Virus record (IMG/VR): IMGVR_UViG_3300025086_000287
Location: 1 to 22,119 of that record
Length of the DNA stretch: 22,119 nt
DNA from: a virus
Strand: one strand, 5' to 3'
In this document: one piece after another, positions 14,040 to 21,981 of the stretch
Numbering within the stretch: the first letter of the stretch is position 1
Layout of the letters: each line of letters opens with the position of its first letter
The notes under the pieces: model-generated
Told to the model about the DNA's origin: nothing
Databases searched by the model: none
Seen by the model: only the letters and a program-made list of their open reading frames with translations
Translations under genes and position numbers: made by a program

Positions 14040-14600
14040 ATGGCAGAACTAATACAAGGTCCAATACCAGGACAATCTTTAACTGACTTACCTAAAAACT
14101 CTCCGTGGGAAAACCCTGCAGAGATAACTGAAGTAAGTGATGTAGCTAAACACTATATTGAACGGTTAGCTGATGATGATATTATGGATGATCTTACAAT
14201 AGTATTTAAACTGGGAGGAGACTTAAAGACGGTGACTGAAACTATTATGATGACAGGAGCTATGAATGGTGTGCATACCGTTGATGCAGGAATGTTAGCT
14301 GGCCCTGTTGTTGCTAGTTTTATTAAGATAGCAATGGAAGGGTATGGTATTGAAACCCCAGAAACAGGCGTTTCCCCAGAAGAAAAAGCTGAAGCAAAAA
14401 CATACGCTAGAGTTCTGAAGTTAGTTGAAATGGCACGAGAAAAAGGAAATAATGAAGAGGGTGACGCAGGAGATGAGCTACTTGCTGAAATGAGTAGTGC
14501 CATAGAAACTATGCCAGAGGCATCAGAAATAGAAGAAGCACCTGTTGAACCAGAAAGTAGTGATACTGGTGAGGGTCTTATGTCACGGGGAGTAGTATAA
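14040..14600 (+). CDS. Conserved acidic phage protein, probably virion-associated (186 aa)
   Basis: The N-terminus has the pattern GPIPGQSLTDLPKNSPWENP, which I recall from hypothetical proteins of cyanophages and other marine phages. Residues 30-105 form a helical core (VAKHYIERLADDD, ETIMMTGAMNGVHTVDAGML, GPVVASFIKIAMEG). The last 75 residues are strongly acidic and end in GLMSRGVV. The GLMS motif recurs in the next protein. AAGGT precedes the ATG by 10 nt, and the stop overlaps the next start (TAATG). No enzyme motif is seen. Linkage to the 949- and 1304-aa genes suggests a minor virion or assembly protein. Confidence 0.6.
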   Translation: MAELIQGPIPGQSLTDLPKNSPWENPAEITEVSDVAKHYIERLADDDIMDDLTIVFKLGGDLKTVTETIMMTGAMNGVHTVDAGMLAGPVVASFIKIAMEGYGIETPETGVSPEEKAEAKTYARVLKLVEMAREKGNNEEGDAGDELLAEMSSAIETMPEASEIEEAPVEPESSDTGEGLMSRGVV

Positions 14601-17449
14601 TGGATATTGATTGGAAAGCATTTGCAGAAGAGTTTTTAAGAGGCACTGCAACCTATATTAATGAGGACAAGGATGCTGCTCGTGCATTTAGAGAAAAGTT
14701 AAAAGAAGATGCAGAAGAAGGTAAGAAAGTTGTAATTAAAATGGATGTAGCTGCAAAAAGTATGTTACAACAAACAACAATAGCCGAAAACTTAGGTGCT
14801 ACACCAGGTATGATAGCCGCTGCTCTTACTTCTGGACCTGATGGCATTACAAAACTCGCTACAAAAATGCAAAGTATAAAAAATGCGTACACCTCAGAAG
14901 GGTTTGCTTACGATGATGCCGCAAAAGCAGAGGCAATAACAAAAGTAGAATTACCAGAACTATATGGTGCTGATTTTGCAAAACCTGAAGGGGGCTGGAA
15001 AACATTAGTAGATAAATACTTCAATGTAGGTGCAGGAACAATAGGAGATTACAAAGCACCACAACAAAGTATATTTGCACGAGCAATGGGACAAAATGCT
15101 AAAGATTACATCCGACAAGATTTAGATGCCGAAAAAGGTTTTATGGGACTAAGTACCTACGATTTAAGTCAACTTGATGGTACTAAAACGTATGATATTG
15201 GTGACGATACTGCAGGTTATCTTTCTTGGGGAGACTTAAATTTATTTGGTCAAAGTGCTTTGAAGAATTTGACAAAAAATACTGCTTCACAAGTTCGAGC
15301 TTTAAATACTTTAGAAAGTTTTCAACAGCTAAGAGATTATACTGGTACTCCTAAATTAACTCCATACTATAATCAATTAAATTTAGATCGTCAAATAAAA
15401 TTTGACAACGCAAGCGAAAGTGATAAAGCTAAATATGATTTAACTACAGAATGGAAAAACAACGCAACTTTAGCAGCTAGAAAATATTATCAAGACCAAA
15501 TAAATCAAAGAGTAGCGGAGGCTATAACACCTGATTTATTATCTAATATTCAAAAATATGGCGGCGAAAAAATATTTGGTAATAATCCAGGTTTAGTAAC
15601 ATCTTTTGACAATCAAACATACCCTGGTTTTGTTGCATCCTTACTAGCGGCAGCAGATGATGATTTTGAAGTACCTGATTCTACTGGAACTTCAAGAACG
15701 GAGCTTCCTAATATAATAAATACTGGTGAAGGTGGAAACGGTGACGAAGAAACAGGCTCAGTACCGTTTAATATAGAAAAAGTATTTAGTTATCCAAATT
15801 TAAAATTTTCTGTTGCGGCAGGAGAAAGTAAAACTATAAACAATATTTTTTCTGAATTTAGCGAGAATACAAATTTTACAAATCAAATTAGTTTTAAAGC
15901 TATAAAGACATCCGATGGTTTTAATAGGTTTTCTATGAGAAATAATGAGGAAGATAGAGAAGTTGTATTTGACTTTGATCCTGCGGATAACAGTATTATT
16001 AATATCTTTGTAAGAAGCAATACTGGTGGTGCAACTTATGATCCAGCAGTGTGGGAAGCAATGGCTTTAAATAAAGATAAACTATCTGAATTTTTAAAAA
16101 TAGACATTGCAGAAGTTGAAGGCGGCGAAGATGGAGAGACACCTCCTACTTTTGCCGAAGATGACATAAATGCAGCAGTAGCCGTATTAGGGTCAGACTT
16201 AGATAAATATAAAACTGATGGGGAATTTGACCCTGTAAAGATAAGAAAAGTTATTCAAGGGTGGTCTATAAATAAAGGAAGTGTGGAGTTAAAAGAGGCA
16301 CTAGGACAGGCTACAGGTTTTGGTGGCAATGAGCCTAATATGCCAGCCTTTATTAACAAAATTATTGAAACTTTAGGTGGAACTGTAGAAGTATCCTCTT
16401 TAGAAGAAAAAAACAAAAGTATTACAAATGCTAGTGGCGACGATACAAGCATAGTAGAAAAAATTGTAGATAGTATATTTAGTAAAGTTCACGCATCAAC
16501 TGTACAAAACTTGTCTGCAGATCAGATAGAGACACTAACAGGTGAACAAGGTTTAGATGAACAAGAGATTGAAGCAATTTTAAATATACAAAGGGAAGTT
16601 ATAGAAACCAAAGTTGCTAATAAAGAGTTAGATGTTAATGATCAAAAAGTTAAAATCTTAATTAATGAAGCATCCGTTAATAATAGACTTTTACCTAAAT
16701 CTATTTTGAAAGAGTTTGGATTATATAATGACATAACAAATAAAATTGTTGGGTTTACTGGGTCTAATACTTTAGAAGATAATCCTTTTATATCAAAAGA
16801 CGCACTAAATAGATTAAAAGAAAAAGAGAACATTACAGCAGAATCTACTATTGATGCCGACACTCAAAGAGATATAGCAAGAGGCCCAGCAGATGCCGCT
16901 AATTTAAATTTAGCTAAATTAATTGCAGCAGTTAAGGCAGGTAACATAGAAGAAGCAAATATACTTGCTCAACAGATTGAAGAAGCTAGAGATGAAAACA
17001 CAGATGTTACCCCTCCTGTAAAAACAGATGTCTCAAGTCAGGGACCAGTAGGTGTAGATACTTCTGTTCCTACTTTTGATACTAGCAATATAGGATTGAT
17101 GTCTAAACCTTCTATTGAAGTATCTGAAGATGAAAGTGTAACACGCCCTGTCTTTTCTAGTGGTTTAGGTGCAAAGGAAAACACAGACATTGCTCCTACT
17201 GGTACAGATGAAGACCCAGAGATTTCTATGGTTGTAGATAAAGTAATGGAGGCTGTCCCAGCTAAAAGCACATTAGGAAGAGTTACACCTAACAAGTTAA
17301 AGGTAACGAACTCCCAGCTTCGTAATGCTATTGTAAAAGCATTAGGCGGCAATAATGCACTACCTAAAAACAGTAAAGAACGAAAAACAATGATAGATAA
17401 AATTGCTAAAGCATACATTAGTAGACGTAAAGAAGAGGCATCTAAATAA
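14600..17449 (+). CDS. Large putative internal virion / DNA-ejection protein (949 aa)
   Basis: This is a long, mainly helical, acidic protein without signal peptide or membrane span. The N-terminal 330 residues are rich in amphipathic helix (FAEEFLRGTATYINEDKDAA, QRVAEAITPDLLSNIQKYGG). Residues about 390-480 are beta-prone (FSYPNLKFSVAAGESKTINN, VVFDFDPADNSIINIFVRSN). Residues 510-820 return to helices with many Ile/Glu/Lys. Residues 830-865 carry GLMSKPS and RPVFSSGLGAKE, motifs shared with three upstream proteins, and the last 60 residues are a basic helical tail (QLRNAIVKALGG, KTMIDKIAKAYISRRKEEA). It starts in a TAATG overlap with GGGGAG upstream and ends in another TAATG. Size and position just before the 1304-aa gene recall T7 gp15 followed by gp16, but I cannot show homology. 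Confidence 0.5.
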   Translation: MDIDWKAFAEEFLRGTATYINEDKDAARAFREKLKEDAEEGKKVVIKMDVAAKSMLQQTTIAENLGATPGMIAAALTSGPDGITKLATKMQSIKNAYTSEGFAYDDAAKAEAITKVELPELYGADFAKPEGGWKTLVDKYFNVGAGTIGDYKAPQQSIFARAMGQNAKDYIRQDLDAEKGFMGLSTYDLSQLDGTKTYDIGDDTAGYLSWGDLNLFGQSALKNLTKNTASQVRALNTLESFQQLRDYTGTPKLTPYYNQLNLDRQIKFDNASESDKAKYDLTTEWKNNATLAARKYYQDQINQRVAEAITPDLLSNIQKYGGEKIFGNNPGLVTSFDNQTYPGFVASLLAAADDDFEVPDSTGTSRTELPNIINTGEGGNGDEETGSVPFNIEKVFSYPNLKFSVAAGESKTINNIFSEFSENTNFTNQISFKAIKTSDGFNRFSMRNNEEDREVVFDFDPADNSIINIFVRSNTGGATYDPAVWEAMALNKDKLSEFLKIDIAEVEGGEDGETPPTFAEDDINAAVAVLGSDLDKYKTDGEFDPVKIRKVIQGWSINKGSVELKEALGQATGFGGNEPNMPAFINKIIETLGGTVEVSSLEEKNKSITNASGDDTSIVEKIVDSIFSKVHASTVQNLSADQIETLTGEQGLDEQEIEAILNIQREVIETKVANKELDVNDQKVKILINEASVNNRLLPKSILKEFGLYNDITNKIVGFTGSNTLEDNPFISKDALNRLKEKENITAESTIDADTQRDIARGPADAANLNLAKLIAAVKAGNIEEANILAQQIEEARDENTDVTPPVKTDVSSQGPVGVDTSVPTFDTSNIGLMSKPSIEVSEDESVTRPVFSSGLGAKENTDIAPTGTDEDPEISMVVDKVMEAVPAKSTLGRVTPNKLKVTNSQLRNAIVKALGGNNALPKNSKERKTMIDKIAKAYISRRKEEASK

Positions 17450-20400
17450 TGGCTGATCAACAAGTTAATAGTTCTACAGGTAGTATAGAAGAAGATATTA
17501 GAAGAGCAAATGAATCTACAGGTAGTATAGAAGAATATATTAGAAGAGCGAATGAATCTACAGGTAGTACTGAAACAAAAGAAAGAACCTCTACTTCTAC
17601 TAGGGTAAATCCTTATACGTCTACATCAGCCAGACAGAAACTTAAAGAGGCCGTAGACTTTGGTGGTGAATTAAGTAAAGCACAAATACTTGAAGATAAA
17701 AATAAAGTAGAGATAATACGTAATTATATGATGGCTAGACACGGCTCAAAGTATGATTCAACTAGAGCTATTGCTATTCCTGATACAAAGCTTGTAAATG
17801 ATTTTGTTCAGCATATGAGATACTTTACTGCTAATGTAGCTTCTACCGCTGGTGAATCTTATTGGGCATTTAATACAGCTACGGAAGACCAAAAACAAAT
17901 GGCTGGAGAAGCTTATCAATTATTTGATAAACTAGGTAATGTGTTTACTACAGGAACTGCAGGTGAAAAAATAACAGGAGTTAAAGATTATATTTTTGCT
18001 TCAGCTAAAGATCCCACAAACTATCTAGGTCTTGCAACAGGAGGCCTTTCTAAGTTTTTTACATTTGGGGCAAGTCAATCAGGAAAGACTGCCGTAAAAA
18101 GAGCAATGATACAAGCAGGTAAAGATGCCCTGTTAAAGAAAAAATCTAAAAATGCTGTAGTAAAAGCTATGAACACAGCAAAGACTAAAACTGCTGAAAC
18201 ATTAACAAAACAGTTTGCTAAATCTAAAGCAGGTAAAGAATTAATAAAAGAAGCAGGAGAAAATGCAGCTAAGTTTGAAACTAAAAAAATTCAAGCAACA
18301 GCTACAAACAATTTTAGAAGGTCTTTGTTAAATAGTGCCGCACGAAAGTCTTTACTGGCTACGGGCGCACTTGATGGTATAATTGCTGTAGGTCAAGATG
18401 CTCAGTACCAAGCAACCTACATAGAAACTGGAGCGCAAGCTGATTTTAATGAGTTTCAAAGTGCCGCTAGTTTTGCATTAGGTATTGTTGCGGCTGGAGG
18501 ACAATATACTTTTCAAAAGGCAGGACAAAAAAGTAGAAGTAAAGTAGACACAAAACTAAAAACTAAAATTAGAAAGAGTGCTAGGTTACTTAACACTCCG
18601 TTACTTTCTTTGAATTGGAGAAATGCTAAAACTGCTGATGAAGCAGTAAATAAAAACATAAATGATTCTGTTGATGCTTGGGCTAAAAAAGCAAAAGCTG
18701 GTAATTACAAAGACGGTCCTATGTTAAAAACTGAATTGCTTATGGAGATTGTACTAGGGGGCGACAAAAAAGGTGGGCTAGTTGAGCTATACAGAAAAAA
18801 TTCAGGTGGAACCCGTCTTGCTGCAGATGTACAGTTCTCTGATTTAATGTCTTTAATGACCCAGTATCTTAGCCCTGCTAATGTAAAAAAGATAGCTAAA
18901 AAGATAAACGCAGTAGATCCATACATAAAATTAGAAGATATGACTAATGCAAAAGCTCTTAAAACAACTTTAGGAGATATAATAAAAGACAACGCAAGTA
19001 TGGCAGGAAGAACTCTAAATGTACACAGTCAAGGACGAAAAGCATTAGATGCCGCAATAACAGCGTCCGAAATGGCTATGGCAGCACAAATACGTGCGCT
19101 TGATCCTGATGGCGTGATAGACTTTATACCTTTAATGGAGTACAAAAAAGGGCAAAGAGTTATACACAATAATGAAATATACACTGTTAAAAAAGATCAT
19201 AAATCAAAGAAAGCCTTTGAACTATCTAATTTTGAAATAGACAGAAACCCAAAGCCAATATCATATGGAGTAAATCTTTGGCGGCGATTGTTAGTTTCTT
19301 TACCTCAAACAACAGCACTAAACTTAAAAGGCTTTGCATCAATTTATACAGGCAATGGTTTAGCAGAGTTATTATCCGCAACTCAGTATAGCGCGGCTGC
19401 TATGTTGACAAGCGGAGCAAAAAGACAAGAAATGTTGCGTATGCGAAACATATACTTTCAAACACAGTCAAAGAAGTTTCAAAGTTTTTTCAATCCTTCC
19501 GATACATTTGAAACTTTTGAAGCCGTGCTAGAAAATAATAGGGATGCGCGAAAAGTTTTAACTGAAGCATACTATATGGGTGTGGAAAAGGCAGGGCCTC
19601 GTTTTGGAATGGACCCAGAAGGAACTGCAATTAGAACTTTAGAAACAACTGCAAATGTTGCTAATGCAGTTTCAGGCGTAAGATTACAAGATTTATTTAC
19701 TAAATCTCAATTCTTTATTCCTGAACTAGATAAGTTTCTTAAAATGAAACACAACAAAAGTTTAGATGAGATAATAGACTCAGGAGAATACTCTTTAATT
19801 GATGGTGAATCTATTGCATTTGCTGTTGATGGAACGCAAAAAGCAGTTTTCTCTAAAGATTACAGAAATATGAAAGGTGGTGGTGCTGCTGATCTTTTGT
19901 CAGGAGTTGCTCAGTTTGTAGAATTCACTTCAAAAATTGCTCCCTTTAACTTTATTCTTCCTTTTGGAAGGTTCTTGAACAATGTAGTTGCAACAGCACA
20001 TCAGTATGGTCCTACTGGTTTAATAGAAAGTGGTGTTGTTGAAGCAGTACGAAAAGCAAAACAAGCTGGAGGTGGTAAGGTAGCTCCTCGTTCAATATTA
20101 GAAAAAGCAAATGCACAGTCTGATTTTAACAAGGCATTAGTTGGAACAGGCGCACTTGTAGGTGTTACTCAATATCAATTTAATAAGTCTGAAGAGTTAG
20201 GAACATTTGAAGTTGATGGTCCTGGTGGAACAATTATTGATCACGAGTTTAACTTTCCTTTTTCATTGTTGTTAGCTGGAGGGGAGTATATTAAAAGTAG
20301 GATTGTTAATTCACCCGATTATGATGCAGAACAAAAAGAATGGAATTTTGAAAATGCTGCAGCAAAGGGTAGAGATTTAATAATAGGAAATCCATCCCCA

Positions 20401-21363
20401 GAGGCAAAAGATAATTTATTTAAACAGATAGGTGTAGGTCAGTTTATGACTAACAGTCAGTTTGGAAATGATTTAAATGCAATTTTAGATTTGTTATCTG
20501 CTGGAGTTAGAACAGGAAGAGAAAAAGACCAAGCAGATAAATTTATTCAAACAGGAGCATTATTATTTGCTGGGGCTACTAGACCCTTTGGAATGGCTAA
20601 TGATTTAACTGGTATGATAATGGGTTATGATACAGCTAAAGATCCTAGACAAACTATGGGTGGAAGGGAAGTATTTACGGAAAGTGCTACAAGGTACACA
20701 GGGCATATACTTCGTGCCGTTAATGAAAAGCTAGGGGAAGTTCTTTATGGAGAAGACAAAGCTAAAAAAATAACTGAAGCTATTACGTCTAAAGATTTCG
20801 TTAGTGCGCTTAGAGGAGGACGTATTGCGTCTTCAGGAAACCCATTTTCTAAAGTATTAGGGGTTAGGTATGACGAAGGTAAAACTAATACAGAGGCACT
20901 TGTAGCTGTGTTAGGAACAAATGACTACCAGTTAAATCAACGCACAAATCAACCTGCCTTAGACGAAACATTTAATAGAATAATACAACCTATTTTAGAC
21001 AGGCAAGCAAGACTATTATTAAGTAGTAAAACCTTTATGGAAGCACCTGAACTTAGAAAAAGACAGATCTTTGAAGGCCTACTTAAAACAATGAAAGAGG
21101 ACACTAGAAGAATAGTAGATGATTTAGGTAGCGTTGATGACGGTACGTTTAGATCATTAAAAGCAAACGAATTTAATAATGGCAAATATACAAAAGCAGT
21201 TAAAACAGAAGCTCTTCAGTATATGGAGAAAAATGGAAAACCAACTCAAATAAGAGATATGAGTGCTGGAGATCTTGAGATATTATTATTTTATGCTGAA
21301 CAAATAAACTTTGACGTTAATCAGTACGTTGAAACTTTTAAAGCTGGCAGACTAATAAAATAA
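17449..21363 (+). CDS. Very large putative DNA-ejection / internal core protein (1304 aa)
   Basis: This is the last and longest gene of the + strand block, close in size to T7 gp16 (1318 aa). Residues 9-41 are an in-frame tandem repeat with core STGSIEE-[DY]-IRRANE. Residues about 180-330 are Lys/Ala-rich amphipathic helices with short hydrophobic stretches (NYLGLATGGLSKFF, ATGALDGIIAVG, ASFALGIVAAGG) that could contact membrane. Residues 780-1304 resemble the C-terminal parts of giant marine phage virion proteins: QFFIPELDKFLKMKHNKSLD, FVEFTSKIAPFNFILPFGRF, GRDLIIGNPSPEAKDNL, ARLLLSSKTFM. No separate lytic domain is seen, in keeping with a muramidase-like gene elsewhere in the block. It starts in a TAATG overlap with AGAAGAGG upstream. 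The ejection role is inferred from size, composition and gene order. Confidence 0.6.
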   Translation: MADQQVNSSTGSIEEDIRRANESTGSIEEYIRRANESTGSTETKERTSTSTRVNPYTSTSARQKLKEAVDFGGELSKAQILEDKNKVEIIRNYMMARHGSKYDSTRAIAIPDTKLVNDFVQHMRYFTANVASTAGESYWAFNTATEDQKQMAGEAYQLFDKLGNVFTTGTAGEKITGVKDYIFASAKDPTNYLGLATGGLSKFFTFGASQSGKTAVKRAMIQAGKDALLKKKSKNAVVKAMNTAKTKTAETLTKQFAKSKAGKELIKEAGENAAKFETKKIQATATNNFRRSLLNSAARKSLLATGALDGIIAVGQDAQYQATYIETGAQADFNEFQSAASFALGIVAAGGQYTFQKAGQKSRSKVDTKLKTKIRKSARLLNTPLLSLNWRNAKTADEAVNKNINDSVDAWAKKAKAGNYKDGPMLKTELLMEIVLGGDKKGGLVELYRKNSGGTRLAADVQFSDLMSLMTQYLSPANVKKIAKKINAVDPYIKLEDMTNAKALKTTLGDIIKDNASMAGRTLNVHSQGRKALDAAITASEMAMAAQIRALDPDGVIDFIPLMEYKKGQRVIHNNEIYTVKKDHKSKKAFELSNFEIDRNPKPISYGVNLWRRLLVSLPQTTALNLKGFASIYTGNGLAELLSATQYSAAAMLTSGAKRQEMLRMRNIYFQTQSKKFQSFFNPSDTFETFEAVLENNRDARKVLTEAYYMGVEKAGPRFGMDPEGTAIRTLETTANVANAVSGVRLQDLFTKSQFFIPELDKFLKMKHNKSLDEIIDSGEYSLIDGESIAFAVDGTQKAVFSKDYRNMKGGGAADLLSGVAQFVEFTSKIAPFNFILPFGRFLNNVVATAHQYGPTGLIESGVVEAVRKAKQAGGGKVAPRSILEKANAQSDFNKALVGTGALVGVTQYQFNKSEELGTFEVDGPGGTIIDHEFNFPFSLLLAGGEYIKSRIVNSPDYDAEQKEWNFENAAAKGRDLIIGNPSPEAKDNLFKQIGVGQFMTNSQFGNDLNAILDLLSAGVRTGREKDQADKFIQTGALLFAGATRPFGMANDLTGMIMGYDTAKDPRQTMGGREVFTESATRYTGHILRAVNEKLGEVLYGEDKAKKITEAITSKDFVSALRGGRIASSGNPFSKVLGVRYDEGKTNTEALVAVLGTNDYQLNQRTNQPALDETFNRIIQPILDRQARLLLSSKTFMEAPELRKRQIFEGLLKTMKEDTRRIVDDLGSVDDGTFRSLKANEFNNGKYTKAVKTEALQYMEKNGKPTQIRDMSAGDLEILLFYAEQINFDVNQYVETFKAGRLIK
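17473..17571 (+). repeat. 42-bp in-frame tandem repeat (about 2.4 copies)
   Basis: Copies lie at 17473-17514 and 17515-17556, with a partial third at 17557-17571. Each encodes 14 residues, STGSIEE-[DY]-IRRANE. The two full copies differ at very few bases (GAT/TAT and GCA/GCG), so the duplication is recent or kept uniform. The length is a multiple of three, so copy-number change would not break the gene. Confidence 0.9.
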
Positions 21364-21364
21364 A

Positions 21365-21568
21365 CTACTTGATACCGTGCATTTCTACGCTTCGTTTTGC
21401 CCACAACTCTGTTTCCACTAAATGAAGTAGAGCGTTATCTAGCTCCACCTTATTATGAAGGTTCTCTTGCAATAACTTTTGTAGTGGCTTCATCAAACCA
21501 TTAAACTCGTTTTGAAATTTAGATCTTTTTCGGTTTATGTGTGCGTTAGCTTCTTGTTGTAGTTTCAT
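21365..21568 (-). CDS. Small helical protein, unknown; faint Acb2-like C-terminal helix (67 aa)
   Basis: The protein is predicted to be nearly all helix: a first helix over residues 5-35 (INRKRSKFQNEFNGLMKPLQ) and, after a short polar turn, a second over 40-64 (ELDNALLHLVETELWAKRSV). A two-helix hairpin with A-L-x-x-L-x-x-x-x-x-W-A in the second helix recalls small phage proteins of the Acb2 type, which bind cyclic nucleotide signals of the CBASS defence. The likeness is weak and comes from memory of the pattern only. Its ATG overlaps the stop of the endonuclease VII gene by 4 nt (ATGA), so the two are probably translationally coupled. It ends in TAG one base from the stop of the convergent 1304-aa gene. 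Confidence 0.65.
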   Translation of the reverse strand: MKLQQEANAHINRKRSKFQNEFNGLMKPLQKLLQENLHNKVELDNALLHLVETELWAKRSVEMHGIK

Positions 21569-21981
21569 TGTTTTTCTTCTTTGCTTTGTAATAGATATTT
21601 AATTGCTCTTTTTAAAGAAGTTATATTGTCTTGAAGTTGCCCCAATCCCATATTACATCTTTGACACAGATACCCCCTAAATTCACTAGTCTCCCAACAA
21701 TGATCCAATACCCAAGTGTTGCCCCCTGAAAAAGATAAATGTTCCAAGTCTTCTTTATTTTTTTCGCAAATAGGACAAGTATATTTATCATCAGGGTATG
21801 GATTATCCTTTTTAAGTGCAGCTCGTAGTTTTGAGTTTTTATTTCCACAAGAGTTACATTCAGGTCTTACATAGATAACACCAGGAAAGCTTTTAATATT
21901 CTTTACTTCACCACAAACACGACACTTTTTGGTGTCCCCAGGTTCTAGGTTGTGTTCAGTAGCAAAAAGATCTAACTGCAC
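21565..21981 (-). CDS. Recombination endonuclease VII family protein (138 aa)
   Basis: Residues 20-45 hold two CxxC pairs (C20/C23, C42/C45), the N-terminal zinc ribbon common in phage members. The core has CPIC (C69/C72), VLDHCWETSEFRGYLC (D93, H94) and CQRCNMGLGQLQDN (C106/C109, N110). This matches the Zn-binding and His-Me-finger plan of T4 endonuclease VII (Cys4 zinc, D-H, and Asn after the last Cys). The enzyme resolves Holliday junctions and other branches before packaging. The usual pattern is L-D-H-x-H, but here the second His is Trp (W96). The start codon is GTG, overlapping the upstream TAG by one base (TAGTG) with only a weak ribosome binding site. At 138 aa it is slightly shorter than T4's 157. 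Confidence 0.85.
   Translation of the reverse strand: MQLDLFATEHNLEPGDTKKCRVCGEVKNIKSFPGVIYVRPECNSCGNKNSKLRAALKKDNPYPDDKYTCPICEKNKEDLEHLSFSGGNTWVLDHCWETSEFRGYLCQRCNMGLGQLQDNITSLKRAIKYLLQSKEEKQ

Noticed and set aside
17473-17571. Tandem repeat as a CRISPR array or replication iterons
   Set aside because: The units are directly adjacent with no spacers, are in frame with the gene and keep its peptide, so a coding repeat explains them.
18067-18090. Walker A-like motif GASQSGKT in the 1304-aa protein
   Set aside because: It fits G-x-x-x-x-G-K-T literally, but it lies in a Lys/Ala-rich helical stretch with no recognisable Walker B or surrounding NTPase fold, so chance is more likely.
21621-21848. 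A second - strand frame (75 codons) within the endonuclease VII gene
   Set aside because: The overlapping frame encodes a recognisable zinc/His-Me-finger nuclease; this one has no features and is an out-of-frame shadow.
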